IMG/VR virus record: IMGVR_UViG_3300017963_007659
Span: 122,315-186,314 of that record
Direction: 5' to 3' (one strand)
Source: a virus
Length of the DNA stretch: 64,000 bases
Shown here: one piece after another, positions 48,709 through 57,743 of the stretch
How the letters are laid out: every line of letters begins with the position of its first letter
Position numbering within the stretch: position 1 is the stretch's first letter
Notes under the pieces: generated by a model
Seen by the model: only the letters and a program-made list of their open reading frames with translations
What the model was told of the DNA's origin: nothing
Databases searched by the model: none
Translations under genes and position numbers: made by a program

Positions 48709-48731
48709 GCTCTCTCTTTCGAGGGAGAGCG
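48709..48731 (+). terminator. Hairpin after the capsid gene
   Basis: CGCTCTC...GAGAGCG forms a 7-bp stem about 57 bases after the capsid stop. It is preceded by T-rich sequence but lacks a clean T tract after it on the plus strand, so it may be a processing or stabilising hairpin. The rest of this 177-base gap holds a motif and a second possible stem (GGTAGC/GCTACC). Confidence 0.45.
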
Positions 48732-48787
48732 GTGTCTTCTACCTACACCAGAGGTGGTAGCTAAAGTTGCTGCTACCAATGGTGTGA

Positions 48788-48796
48788 GGTTATCTG
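48788..48796 (+). promoter_or_regulatory. GGTTATCTG late motif
   Basis: It lies 33 bases before the ATG at 48830 and opens the connector-gene block after the capsid hairpin. Confidence 0.5.
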
Positions 48797-48829
48797 TATG
48801 TGTATCCGTAGCGTTAAATGGAGCAAGTC

Positions 48830-49285
48830 ATGCCTGAAGATACAAAACTGAAAACCTGTTCAAACTGTGCTGTTTGGGGTACTGAGTACCGTCTCGCCAA
48901 TCGCACCACAAGCTGTGCGGGTCTTGGGTTCGATTCCAATGATACCTGTGACAAATGGACCGCTCCCTTCCAGGCTCTTGTCCGTGTACGGGAACCTTCT
49001 CTAGCTCAGATCCTACAAGAAAAGGATCTCCGTGATCCCTGGAAAGAGCTTCGGACAAAGCTCGCTTCAACGACGGCTTACTACAACAAAGAAGACGGCT
49101 ACTACTATTACTTCTTCGAGGGACAGAACTCACTACAAGAAGCTGAAAAGTTCGCTGCTACACTCTCAGCGGACCACTACGTCCAGAAGAGTCAGGGTAG
49201 GATCATGCCACTTCGCTTCGAGAACATGGAGGAAGAGGACAAAGGTCGCTTCCAGCAACTCGCCAAGGTAGCCAAAGCAGAGTAA
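48830..49285 (+). CDS. Cys-containing virion-region protein (151 aa)
   Basis: The ATG at 48830 has GGAG at 6-base spacing; an in-frame ATG at 48818 includes that site and is less likely. The N-terminal CSNCAVWG ... CAGLGFDSNDTCDKW resembles a small Cys cluster such as high-potential-type or rubredoxin-like folds seen in short phage proteins. The rest is helical with a YYYYFFEG aromatic run. Function is unknown. Confidence 0.65.
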   Translation: MPEDTKLKTCSNCAVWGTEYRLANRTTSCAGLGFDSNDTCDKWTAPFQALVRVREPSLAQILQEKDLRDPWKELRTKLASTTAYYNKEDGYYYYFFEGQNSLQEAEKFAATLSADHYVQKSQGRIMPLRFENMEEEDKGRFQQLAKVAKAE

Positions 49286-49288
49286 CAC

Positions 49289-49675
49289 ATGACCACCTAC
49301 GAATTAGGCGTGTCTGCGACCTATCATGAGACGGGGGATATCGTGCTCGTCACGACCTATATCCTCGACCCTACGATGGGACCAGAAGGCACGTATAGGC
49401 CACAATTGGTCAAAGCAGGAACGTGTACTCTCCTCTCTGGGGACACTCCCATAGACTGCCCTGTTGAGTTCGATTGGAGAAGCGGAACGAGTGAAGGCAG
49501 CTTCCAGATTTTCTTCATCCATCCGTCCAGCCTTCACCACCTGATGGTTCGTTTGTCGCTGCTCGTTATCGACGGTACAAACGAAGACACATACGAGACA
49601 GAAACACACGTCATACGTGTTGAAGCTGAGGACTTGGGTCTCGCAGCCCAGCCTATGGAAAATGAGGTATACTGA
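49289..49675 (+). CDS. Beta-rich structural protein (128 aa)
   Basis: Continuous alternating strands (VSATYHETGDIVLVTTYIL, MVRLSLLVIDG) suggest an Ig-like or jellyroll fold. Its stop overlaps the next ATG by one base. Probably a head or neck component; the family is unknown. Confidence 0.65.
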   Translation: MTTYELGVSATYHETGDIVLVTTYILDPTMGPEGTYRPQLVKAGTCTLLSGDTPIDCPVEFDWRSGTSEGSFQIFFIHPSSLHHLMVRLSLLVIDGTNEDTYETETHVIRVEAEDLGLAAQPMENEVY

Positions 49676-50829
49676 TGGTTCTCCATAGTAAGGAAGCTTC
49701 TGATATCGATGTACAGAGTCTCACTGAGGTTCTGGCGCGTAAGGGGTTTCAACCAACAGAAATTCGTGCACATCTGGAGAGCTTCAAGCTTCCAGTTCCT
49801 GATTTGACCAAGGTTGCTGCTTTCCAGATGACTGCTCAAGCTGCTGAAAAAGAGATTGAGCCTGCTATCAGGGAAGCTGCCCAGCGTCTTGGTAAGAATC
49901 CTTCTGTAGACGAAGAGTCGTGGCTGCTCATGGAAGCAGCTCGTTCTATTGGGGATGAGCTGATTTCTGACACGATTCTTGAAGCGGGTACCTCTCCAGC
50001 CCCAGACACTCCTCCCAAGGGTATCAATCCGAAGGCGATGGGGGTTTGGAAGAAGCTCTTCAAGGAACACGGTAAGGAGATTACAGACGCAAAACCAGCG
50101 AAACAATGGGGAGTTGCTGTAGCCATCTTCAAGAATCTGGCGAAAGCTGACGGCTACGAGCCCTTCGTCGAGAAAGCCGCGTGGACTCTCGATTCGATGT
50201 CTCTGGAAGAGAAAGCCCAGACCATCAGTACTCTGACGGCTCTCGCTGAGAACCTGGAGATGTTGGGGCTGGAGGACCTGGCGTCTGATGTCGACGCTGT
50301 GACTGCTTCCTTTGAGGAGAACATGACTTCAGAGGAGAGGCGTCTTGCGATGGCGACTGAGAACGTGCGCATCTCTTCTATGCTGCGGGATGTACAGGTC
50401 ATGCCCTTCGAGAACTTCGCCATGATCGTCGCTCAGAGTCTGGACTCTATCAAAAGCCGAGACTTCACCCGACTCTTCAAGAAAGCCTCCAAACTTCTTC
50501 GAGAGGGAGGGAACGGCTATCTTCATGGCGTCAAGCAGGTCTACAGCCTCTTCGCTGACGTCTTCACAGAGGACAAAAAACTCTTCTCTCAGGCCCCTCC
50601 AGAGGCTCTTGAAGCGGAGTTGTTCCCTGTATCCTTGGGCTACGTCCATGACGCCATCATGGCGATGGTGGACAGCGTAGGGGGAGATGACTTCTACGAG
50701 CCAGAAGAGAACATCCCTCCAATCAATCGAAGGAAGCTCAAGAACTATCTGCAAAGCCCCTACGTGGAAGGTGAGATACACAAGGTGTTGTCTCGTAGTC
50801 CCTTGTGGCGACAGCAGTTTGGACTGTAG
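49675..50829 (+). CDS. Helical virion-region protein (384 aa)
   Basis: Nearly all helix, with Ala/Glu/Lys-rich segments and an N-terminal DIDVQSLTEVLARKGFQPTEIRAHL module. Residues 110-165 hold a compact GVWKKLFKEHGKEITDAKPAKQWG stretch. No enzyme motif. Its place suggests an internal head or connector protein. No family was recognised. Confidence 0.65.
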   Translation: MVLHSKEASDIDVQSLTEVLARKGFQPTEIRAHLESFKLPVPDLTKVAAFQMTAQAAEKEIEPAIREAAQRLGKNPSVDEESWLLMEAARSIGDELISDTILEAGTSPAPDTPPKGINPKAMGVWKKLFKEHGKEITDAKPAKQWGVAVAIFKNLAKADGYEPFVEKAAWTLDSMSLEEKAQTISTLTALAENLEMLGLEDLASDVDAVTASFEENMTSEERRLAMATENVRISSMLRDVQVMPFENFAMIVAQSLDSIKSRDFTRLFKKASKLLREGGNGYLHGVKQVYSLFADVFTEDKKLFSQAPPEALEAELFPVSLGYVHDAIMAMVDSVGGDDFYEPEENIPPINRRKLKNYLQSPYVEGEIHKVLSRSPLWRQQFGL

Positions 50830-50838
50830 AGGCGTATC

Positions 50839-51201
50839 ATGCTGACTGTTCCCAGGAACGAATCTTACTTGTTCGTCGCTACCCAGATTCTGGATAAGTC
50901 GGCGCTCCCTCCTGTACCGGCTGAGCCTGACTTGCCCCCTTTGGGTCTCATCTATAGAGATGTCAATGGTGCTCCGGTGCCTGCAACAGAGATCGCTGGA
51001 GGATCCGTCACCTTCGTTCAACAAGCCACTTCTACCGGCTTCTACGGCATAGGTCTCCCTATCAGTGCTACGACTCCGCTTGGACGATACTGGATGCGCG
51101 TGACGTTCGATGTTGGTGGAAGCCCCCAAGCTGAACTAATTCAGTTTGAGGTGGTGGAACCGGGGAACTCTCTTCTTGTAGCGCTCGCCGCTATCGGCTA
51201 G
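50839..51201 (+). CDS. Beta-rich structural protein (120 aa)
   Basis: A strand-rich, Pro-rich sequence (PLGLIYRDVNGAPVPATEI, TSTGFYGIGLPISAT, LGRYWMRVTFDVGG) like an Ig-like module of head or tail proteins. It follows the helical gene by 9 bases. Family unknown. Confidence 0.6.
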   Translation: MLTVPRNESYLFVATQILDKSALPPVPAEPDLPPLGLIYRDVNGAPVPATEIAGGSVTFVQQATSTGFYGIGLPISATTPLGRYWMRVTFDVGGSPQAELIQFEVVEPGNSLLVALAAIG

Positions 51202-51203
51202 AC

Positions 51204-51386
51204 CTACTCTTCTCGCAGACGCTCTTCAATAATCTTCTTGTCGGAACGTCGTCTGGCGTGAGAAAGCGCTCGTTTAGCGTGTCTTCTAGCTACATGCCAG
51301 TGGTGGACGTCCTCTTCATGAGCGACGGCTTTGACGCGTCCGCACCGCTCTTCTGCCCACTTCAGCGATTTTCGATGACGTTTCAT
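51204..51386 (-). CDS. Small basic His/Arg-rich protein, minus strand (60 aa)
   Basis: The frame covers most of an otherwise empty 264-base gap. The product is strongly basic (HHWHVARRHAKRALSHARRR). No clear ribosome site is visible (ACAAGAAGT precedes the ATG). It could be a small DNA-binding protein or a chance frame. The remainder of the gap holds the late motif at 51449. Confidence 0.35.
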   Translation of the reverse strand: MKRHRKSLKWAEERCGRVKAVAHEEDVHHWHVARRHAKRALSHARRRSDKKIIEERLREE

Positions 51387-51448
51387 ACTTCTTGTAGTTA
51401 AGTAGCCTCTGTAATTACGAGGACTAACAGCAATAGAGCCCTTCTCTA

Positions 51449-51460
51449 GGTTATCTTTTG
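51449..51460 (+). promoter_or_regulatory. GGTTATCTTTTG late motif
   Basis: It ends only 5 bases before an ATG at 51466 with no ribosome site between, which would place the start codon very near the 5' end of the message. Confidence 0.5.
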
Positions 51461-51465
51461 GCAGT

Positions 51466-51636
51466 ATGAGCTGTTGTGGACAGAAGACGTCTGGAAATAC
51501 TCGCGCTATTCAAGCCCTGATGGACAAAGCCCTGGAGCTTGAGGAAGCTGGGAGAGAAGCTGAATCCACCTTGATTCTTGAGAGTTTGGCCGACTATTTT
51601 GAGACGGTCCAACAGCGCAAGAAAAAGAAGAAGTAG
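51466..51636 (+). CDS. Very small protein (56 aa)
   Basis: Read directly from the frame after the late motif. MSCCGQKTSGNTRA start, a helical middle (QALMDKALELEEAGREAEST) and a five-Lys tail. It resembles the helical start of the gene at 47011 in pattern only. The absence of a ribosome site and the adjacent motif suggest leaderless-type translation. Confidence 0.55.
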   Translation: MSCCGQKTSGNTRAIQALMDKALELEEAGREAESTLILESLADYFETVQQRKKKKK

Positions 51637-51642
51637 GAACAC

Positions 51643-52071
51643 ATGCTTGTCCCGATTGAGATACTCTTCCCGATTAATATCGTAGCCAACTCGTCACACA
51701 CGTTCACTCTTGAAGACAACGTGTCTGACTTCCCGCTGTTCGATCCGATCCTCATGTACTACAATGTGAGTGCTGAGGAAACACACTACAAGATTACCCG
51801 CGCCCTCACTGTTGGGAACAGTTCAAATCCACTGATGTCGGGAACTTACTCCAAGGACCTTGTAGACCTCACAGTAGCAGCGGACATGGTTCTACGGTTT
51901 GAGCCTGAGCATCGCATGTTGACCCAGCGTGGTGTCTACCCAGAAATCGTCCATACTGTGGAAATTACGAACAATTCAACAACGGTTGACATCATAGTCT
52001 ACGCCATCCTCACCGGGCGTATTTGGGAAACTCTTGCTCATTCTCCAGAGCGGCTTCCGGTCATTCGTTAG
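51643..52071 (+). CDS. Structural beta-sandwich-like protein (142 aa)
   Basis: The sequence alternates strands and turns (ILFPINIVANSSHTFTLEDN, VPEIVHTVEITNNSTTVDIIVYAIL) as in small virion proteins. It follows the short gene by 6 bases. The family was not recognised; likely a head or neck component by position. Confidence 0.6.
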   Translation: MLVPIEILFPINIVANSSHTFTLEDNVSDFPLFDPILMYYNVSAEETHYKITRALTVGNSSNPLMSGTYSKDLVDLTVAADMVLRFEPEHRMLTQRGVYPEIVHTVEITNNSTTVDIIVYAILTGRIWETLAHSPERLPVIR

Positions 52072-52079
52072 GAGCAGCC

Positions 52080-53351
52080 ATGTCTATCGATGAAACCAAG
52101 ACCAAAGAGATCAAAGAACTTTCTTCCCTCGTATCTGCTTCTGGACATCCAGATCAAGCACAGGTGCTCCTGACTCTTCTCGCCGCCAAGAAGAAAGACG
52201 ACGACAAGAAGAAAGACGAGAAGAAAAAGAAGCCGAACAAGGACCAAGAGGAAGCGGAAGAGAAGCTCGACGAAGAGAAGAAGGAAGAGGAAGAGAAAGA
52301 AGACGATGAGGTTGAGGAGGGTCCGGAAGACTCCGTAACCGGTCTCGACGTCCCTGAAGACGTTGACGTTGACGTTGAGGTCGAAGAGGAAGTTGTAGAA
52401 GAGGAAGAGAAGCCCAAGGGCAAGGGCAAGAAGGACGACAAGAAAGAGAAGAAGCCCAAGGGCAAAGGCAAGAAAGAGAAGCCTGACGAGGAGCTAGAAG
52501 AAGTCCTTGAAGACGAGATTCTTGAAGAGGAAGATCCTCAGAAAGAGAAGAAGCCCAAGAAGAAGGAAGAGAAGAAGGAAGAGAAGGCTCCCAAAGACGA
52601 CAAGAAGAAGGAAGAGAAGCCCAAGGACAAGGGCAAGGACAAGGGCAAGAAGGACGACAAGAAAGAGAAGCCCGACGAGGAGCTGGAAGAGGTTCTTGAG
52701 GAGGAGGTTGTAGAAGAGGAAGCCCCTCCGAAAGAAAAGAAGGACGAGAAGAAGCCCAAGGGCAAGGACGAGAAGAAGCCCAAGGATAAGAAGGCTCCGA
52801 AAAACGACAAGAAGAAGGAAGAGAAGCCCAAGGGTAAGGAAGAGAAGAAGCCCAAAGAGAAGGGCAATCCTGACGAAGAGGCTGAAGTAACGGAAGAGGA
52901 CATCCCCGAGACGGACAAGCCACCGGAGCCTGACGAGAAGGAAAAGAAGCCCAAGGGCAAGGACAAAGAGAAGGAAGAGAAGCCCAAGGAAGAAAAAGAC
53001 GAGAAGGGGAAGCCTGAAAAAGAGAAGGAGGCCCCCGAAGATATGACTCGTCAAGATGAGATCATCGAAGATATCGAAGAGGAAGTCGAGGAGGACGAGA
53101 AGGATAACATCGATCCTGCTGACATCCCCGATGTGACTCCTGACGGTGGTCTTGGAGAGACGCCTAAAGCCGAAGACGCTAAGAGCGACAAGGGCAAAGG
53201 GAAGAAAAACGACAAGGGTAAAGGGAAAGACAAGGGGAAGGGCAAAGCCAAGGACGACGTGCCTGTAGAGACAGTCGACCTCGAAAAGGTGGTCGATACC
53301 GTCATGGACAAGATCCGTCCCTTGATCAAGAAGGTCTTTGAAGAGGCGTGA
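52080..53351 (+). CDS. Highly charged Lys/Glu/Asp-repeat protein (423 aa)
   Basis: The ATG at 52080 follows GGAGCAGCC; the frame upstream is open by chance. After a short helical head (1-38), residues about 40-390 are almost only Lys, Glu, Asp, Pro and Gly in repeated units such as KKPKGKGK, and a motif KPDEELEEVLE is present twice. A short helical domain (VDLEKVVDTVMDKIRPLIKKVFEEA) ends the protein. This is typical of disordered, sticky assembly or genome-compacting factors. The gene's DNA is internally repetitive and could be error-prone in assembly. Confidence 0.7.
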   Translation: MSIDETKTKEIKELSSLVSASGHPDQAQVLLTLLAAKKKDDDKKKDEKKKKPNKDQEEAEEKLDEEKKEEEEKEDDEVEEGPEDSVTGLDVPEDVDVDVEVEEEVVEEEEKPKGKGKKDDKKEKKPKGKGKKEKPDEELEEVLEDEILEEEDPQKEKKPKKKEEKKEEKAPKDDKKKEEKPKDKGKDKGKKDDKKEKPDEELEEVLEEEVVEEEAPPKEKKDEKKPKGKDEKKPKDKKAPKNDKKKEEKPKGKEEKKPKEKGNPDEEAEVTEEDIPETDKPPEPDEKEKKPKGKDKEKEEKPKEEKDEKGKPEKEKEAPEDMTRQDEIIEDIEEEVEEDEKDNIDPADIPDVTPDGGLGETPKAEDAKSDKGKGKKNDKGKGKDKGKGKAKDDVPVETVDLEKVVDTVMDKIRPLIKKVFEEA

Positions 53352-53812
53352 TGAACGAAGCTCCTCAATCCTTGAAGTTAGTCTTTGGTGCCCACGCGGC
53401 TGGGAAGTCCACCTTTGTAGCTTCCATACAGCCAGAACGAAACATCGGGAGCCGCAGCTTCGACCCTTCTCCTCCATTCCTCTGGGAACGCTTCTTCAAC
53501 GCTCCTGGACTCTACGAGATTGCGCCGATGCTCCCTGGAGCTGTCCAACTGTTCGACCCCTACAACAGCACAGCTTCCTTGGAGAGTATCAACTTCAAGA
53601 ATCTTGTAGTACCTCCACCTACGTTCACCTTCATCCACGTCGAGCCCCCATTCGAGGAGCATTTAAGACGTTATATGGTTAGAGACGGTAAACGTCTTGG
53701 TCTCTCTCAGAGAGAGGCAACTCAACTACTTGTACGACTTCGCGGGTACTACAGAGGGATAAGCCAAGCGCTCACGAAGCAAGGACGATCCGTCTCAAAG
53801 GTCTGCGTATAG
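53351..53812 (+). CDS. P-loop NTPase-like protein (153 aa)
   Basis: A Walker A motif GAHAAGKST lies near residue 13, after a beta strand (LKLVFGAHAAGKST), in the manner of small nucleotide or nucleoside kinases and adaptor ATPases. FTFIHVEPP near residue 96 could be the next core strand. The start overlaps the previous stop. The substrate is unknown; its position among head genes is odd for an enzyme. Confidence 0.6.
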   Translation: MNEAPQSLKLVFGAHAAGKSTFVASIQPERNIGSRSFDPSPPFLWERFFNAPGLYEIAPMLPGAVQLFDPYNSTASLESINFKNLVVPPPTFTFIHVEPPFEEHLRRYMVRDGKRLGLSQREATQLLVRLRGYYRGISQALTKQGRSVSKVCV

Positions 53813-53821
53813 GAACAGCGA

Positions 53822-54541
53822 ATGCCGGATACTGTACAAAAGTCCTATGATTACGCTGAGCTGCTCACTGAGATAATCAAGAGCATGCCAAAGAAGCTGA
53901 ATCTCAACCTGCTTCAGAAGCGAACACGGAAGAAGCTCGCTCAGTTGGAGCCGGATGCTTGGCGCGGATATCTGGAGAGCGCTCTGCTGGAAAACCTTTC
54001 TACTTTCTTTTTTGAGACGGATGACGACGGGAACGTGATTCGGGAGGCTGCCGTTATGGCCAAAGAACGAGACGTACACAAGGAGCTTCTTGTAGCGGCT
54101 GCTCATGCTGTCGACACAGGAGACGCAGACACTGCGCGCTTTCTCCTCCAAGCATTGGATGATATGACTGGAGATGAGGAGATAACGGAGCTTCAAGAAG
54201 AGGTTCAGATGTCTCCCTACCATCGTCTTCCTATGATTGAGGACCAGAGTGCCACCATCGGTCCGTGGGCTGGGTTGAGCTGGATTCGTCTCACCGTGGA
54301 CCGAGCGAACCACGACCCGAACTGGGTCAAGTACTGCAAACTCCACCGTGCTCCGCATGTTGGTCCTCTGACGTGGGACTTCCCCATCTTGCCGCATGAG
54401 GATGCACAAGACGTGCTCCGCACAATCAAGGATGAAACGGGCTATTCCCCTCGTTGGTATGAGCAGCTCGACCTACGCAGGGAGATTGATCACGACCTTC
54501 CTGGACGTCCCTTCCTGGCTGAGACGGAAGACGCTGAGTAG
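53822..54541 (+). CDS. Hypothetical virion-region protein (239 aa)
   Basis: A helical first half (ELLTEIIKSMPKKLNLNLLQKRTRKK) and a second half with aromatic, His-containing sequence (HDPNWVKYCKLHRAPHVGPL). No family was recognised. Closely packed with its neighbours, with the next ATG 3 bases after the stop. Confidence 0.65.
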   Translation: MPDTVQKSYDYAELLTEIIKSMPKKLNLNLLQKRTRKKLAQLEPDAWRGYLESALLENLSTFFFETDDDGNVIREAAVMAKERDVHKELLVAAAHAVDTGDADTARFLLQALDDMTGDEEITELQEEVQMSPYHRLPMIEDQSATIGPWAGLSWIRLTVDRANHDPNWVKYCKLHRAPHVGPLTWDFPILPHEDAQDVLRTIKDETGYSPRWYEQLDLRREIDHDLPGRPFLAETEDAE

Positions 54542-54543
54542 CC

Positions 54544-56475
54544 ATGTCGCTGAAGACAGCCATCATTCGACCGTGCGACAAGAAGGATATCGACCCTGAT
54601 CGTCCTCTTTCCGAGCAGAAGGTCTGCCTCTACTCTAAGAAGACGCCTGGAAAGCTCCTGGGTCGACATCCGAATGAAGAGAGCGCACGGAAGCAAGAGG
54701 CTGTCATCCAGATTCATAAGCACGCCACAGAGTGTGAATGCGAGGAAGAGCGCACAGCGAATCTAAAGGCTCTCCAGACCTACCTTCTCTACGAAGTCGC
54801 GAAGCATATCATAAACTACGCGAAAGGCAAGCGTCTTCAGAAGCCTGCCGAGAAGGTATGGAACGATCTCTTCAGCAAGACCTTCAAGGTGACAACCCGT
54901 GGTCCCTTGAAGCGAGGGCAAGAAGGTGGGCAATACAAGGTCTCTGGGTCGCTCATCTTCACCAGAGGAGACACCAATCGTCCTATAGAGCTTCTAATCG
55001 TGGCAGCCTACTGGAAGTTCAAGATGACGGTGCTGTTCCAGCTCAAGGAGAAGAATGGCCGAAAACCCATCTTCTCTGTAGTGGACAAGGACGTCTCGAA
55101 GGTAGTGAAGAGCGCTAAGGAGTTCATAGCGCAGAACCTCGTCTTCCCTCCGATCAAGGCGGGAGATAGAGTATCCATCGATATTTTTCCACACAAGGGG
55201 CGTGTGGGGGTAGTTCAAAGTTATCAACCATTTGCACGGCGAGTGCTCGTTCGATTGGATCCTGTCATGCAGGACGACCAACCCGTGGACGTGTGGTTTG
55301 ACAGGGATCAGGTGACTCTCATGACAACGAATATGATCACGCGACAGTTCCAAGCCGCGATTGCTGCCTTGGAACCACTCCATCCGGACCTCGCTCAGAA
55401 GCTCGCCAAAGCAAAAGAGCAGTACAAAGCGAAGACAGCTCTGGAGAAGATGATCGGGGAGATGGTCCAGGGGCAATCCGGAATCTGGCTGGACAAGAAG
55501 CAGATGGCTCTCCTGGTCCTCGAACTGCACAAGCAGGGGATCACGGAGCCAAAAGACGGTACGCATGACGAGATTGCGCAAGCCGTCGGGAAGCTCCTGG
55601 ACAAGCTCATCCCTGACGCTGGGGACAAGAAAGAGAAGAAGAAAGACAAGAAGGGGTCACTCCATCCTCTGACTCTTGAAGTCTTCAAGCATCTCCAGCG
55701 GGACCACGGCTTCATCGACGCGCACAAGAACGATGTCACGGAACCGCAAGACACGTGGTTCAAGCTGGATTACGTCGATGACATCTCCGTGAAGAAGGGG
55801 CACCTGGTTCTTGGGACTACTGACGTCCTCGTACCGAACTACGTCGAGGGCGAGTTTGATACCCAGGATGTGGATATCATACAGGTTCACCCCATTCTTG
55901 AAGGGAAGAAGGCTAGGTGTCAATCCTTCGATGTTCTGACCATCCCCGCTTTCGGGGATGTCCCTCCGCGCATGTACGTGGACTTCGGGTCGAAGAGCTA
56001 TCTGCTCAAAGCCGAGACCGCACCTGGCTTGGCAGCTCAAATCTACGTAGCGTCACTGGACCGGAACTTCCTGAGTGAGCGATTGGCTGTCAAGATTGAG
56101 GTTGAGGTAGAGATTGACCTCGGAGACCTCCTCGGAACCGACATCTCTTTGGATGAGCTGGAGGAAGAGGATGAGAGTGATAGCACGGAATCTCAGGAGT
56201 CTTCTGATTCTGAAGTTAGCGGTCCTGGAGAACTCATTACAGAAGAGCAACTCAGGCAGTTTGCGCCTCCTGCTGACATGCCCGATCCGGAACCTCCGGT
56301 CATTGTTGAGCCCGCTTCGGAACCGATGGTGCTGGACCCCGAAGCCCTGAAAGTAGCTCCGGTAGAAGAGACTGTGGTTGAGGAAGAGATTCCAGCGATG
56401 GAAGAGCCAGACCCGATTCCGGTTACAGATATTCCGGACCCGCGCTTCCCTCCTGTCCCGTTCCGTTGGGATTAG
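54544..56475 (+). CDS. Large structural protein with phage-head CLYS-GRH module (643 aa)
   Basis: The N-terminus (residues 20-58: LSEQKVCLYSKKTPGKLLGRH and a following helix) matches a short module I recall from many phage head proteins, often fused to proteases or portals. Other parts: an SH3-like barrel near 200-255 (AGDRVSIDIFPHKGRVGVV), a charged linker near 365-380, a beta-rich domain, and an acidic Pro/Glu-rich tail from about 540. It ends 4 bases into the convergent gene. Function is unknown. Confidence 0.65.
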   Translation: MSLKTAIIRPCDKKDIDPDRPLSEQKVCLYSKKTPGKLLGRHPNEESARKQEAVIQIHKHATECECEEERTANLKALQTYLLYEVAKHIINYAKGKRLQKPAEKVWNDLFSKTFKVTTRGPLKRGQEGGQYKVSGSLIFTRGDTNRPIELLIVAAYWKFKMTVLFQLKEKNGRKPIFSVVDKDVSKVVKSAKEFIAQNLVFPPIKAGDRVSIDIFPHKGRVGVVQSYQPFARRVLVRLDPVMQDDQPVDVWFDRDQVTLMTTNMITRQFQAAIAALEPLHPDLAQKLAKAKEQYKAKTALEKMIGEMVQGQSGIWLDKKQMALLVLELHKQGITEPKDGTHDEIAQAVGKLLDKLIPDAGDKKEKKKDKKGSLHPLTLEVFKHLQRDHGFIDAHKNDVTEPQDTWFKLDYVDDISVKKGHLVLGTTDVLVPNYVEGEFDTQDVDIIQVHPILEGKKARCQSFDVLTIPAFGDVPPRMYVDFGSKSYLLKAETAPGLAAQIYVASLDRNFLSERLAVKIEVEVEIDLGDLLGTDISLDELEEEDESDSTESQESSDSEVSGPGELITEEQLRQFAPPADMPDPEPPVIVEPASEPMVLDPEALKVAPVEETVVEEEIPAMEEPDPIPVTDIPDPRFPPVPFRWD

Positions 56476-57698
56476 GCGAAAGCGGCTGCCATCATATTGT
56501 CGATGTTGGGAGTTTTCCCGACGCTGTTGAACACTGAGACGTCCGTGCCGCCTTGCTCAGCGATGAGCCGCCTGAGCCTCGTTCCGAGGTGTCTCTTGAG
56601 GTCATTCTGGTTAATCTGCAACCAGCCACAAGCAAGCTTGCTCAGCTTCCTGTAGTTGACAGCTCTCACGAAGTCCTCGTGCTTCGGCTTGCGCCCATTC
56701 TTCCAGTAGGCAGGGCGCTTCTTGTCGAGCGTCACCTCTTCAAGAGTCTTGCAGTACTTGTTCTCTACATACTGCTCGAACTCCGTGGGGATGATCTCCA
56801 GCGAGATGATACGGAGGTACGTTTGGTACCTATCGTCAAGACCTCGACTGAGCACACGGACGACCTCCCAGGTGTGCCGTGCTTCCTCTTCGTTCTGAGG
56901 GTCGACGCACATGTTGTGCAGTGACAGCTCTTGAACAGTAGCCGCATCTGCATGTGTTGGTCGGTCCAAACTGAGGGTCGTGACGAACCGCTCGAAATCC
57001 CGGTGAGGACCATCAGTCTCGACCTCCACGCTCGCCAACCGCGCTCGCGATTCATGCGTGTGGTGATGCAGAAGGTCCAGAGCCTCGTTGACGATGGCAC
57101 GACGAGCGAGGTTCAGACGAATCTTCTCGTTCGTGATGTGCCAGTTCAATTGGAGCAGTCGACAGCCCTCCATCCACAGGTCTTCAGCGAAGTCCTCCAG
57201 ACAGATGCCCCGGTCGTAGTTGGCGACGAACTGGAGCCGCTTGTACGCCATCGTCTTCGAGAAGGTCTTTAGCTTCAAAGCGAGCTTGGAGTACTGACGG
57301 GCATTGATTGGATCGAAGCACCATTCTTCCGCTTCGGCCTTTCGGAACATGTGGTCGCACTGCTCACCCGTCAGCCTGTCATAGATGAAGTAGACATCCT
57401 CACGGCTGACCTTGTGACGCCGCGCTACCGACCGAACGGACCGACTGCTACAGATAGCGTCCATGATCGCACGCCACAGATTCCTGTAGCCATTGGTGCG
57501 AGTGAACTGCGAGGCAATCTTCTCTTCGAGGAGCTTTGCCATTGGCCTACTCGTCAGACCCCGAAGATTCCGGCGCATCTCCCAAACGCCTCCCATGACA
57601 TGGGAACGCACAAGCTCTGTGCACACCGCATCAGCCTGGGTAAGGCTCCAGGCTCTTCCATATGTGGCAATGAACTCGGTCAGAGCTTCCTTGAACAT
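56472..57698 (-). CDS. Putative sigma factor-like protein (408 aa)
   Basis: I chose the ATG at 57698 because GGAGG precedes it at 5-base spacing; a TTG at 57710 is in frame. The middle has sigma region 2 character: YDRGICLEDFAEDLWMEGCRLL, compare GIxLEDLxQEGxxGL, followed by a helical part (RLNLARRAIVNEALDLLHHH). An upstream helix-turn-helix-like run (CSSRSVRSVARRHKVSREDVYFIYDRL) and a later basic part (KKRPAYWKNGRKPKHEDFVRAVNYRKLSKLACG) may bind DNA. It is driven by a consensus sigma-70 promoter. I infer a phage transcription factor that redirects RNA polymerase; the similarity is weak and other helical DNA-binding proteins remain possible. Confidence 0.45.
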   Translation of the reverse strand: MFKEALTEFIATYGRAWSLTQADAVCTELVRSHVMGGVWEMRRNLRGLTSRPMAKLLEEKIASQFTRTNGYRNLWRAIMDAICSSRSVRSVARRHKVSREDVYFIYDRLTGEQCDHMFRKAEAEEWCFDPINARQYSKLALKLKTFSKTMAYKRLQFVANYDRGICLEDFAEDLWMEGCRLLQLNWHITNEKIRLNLARRAIVNEALDLLHHHTHESRARLASVEVETDGPHRDFERFVTTLSLDRPTHADAATVQELSLHNMCVDPQNEEEARHTWEVVRVLSRGLDDRYQTYLRIISLEIIPTEFEQYVENKYCKTLEEVTLDKKRPAYWKNGRKPKHEDFVRAVNYRKLSKLACGWLQINQNDLKRHLGTRLRRLIAEQGGTDVSVFNSVGKTPNIDNMMAAAFA

Positions 57699-57743
57699 AC
57701 AATCCTCCAAGCTTCAAGTATCAAGCTAGAACCACCAATTCCC

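Noticed and set aside
52111-53477. Long minus-strand frames across the Lys/Glu-repeat gene (270 and 327 codons)
   Set aside because: They are mirror images of a biased composition and contain only Leu/Phe/Ser/Pro runs.
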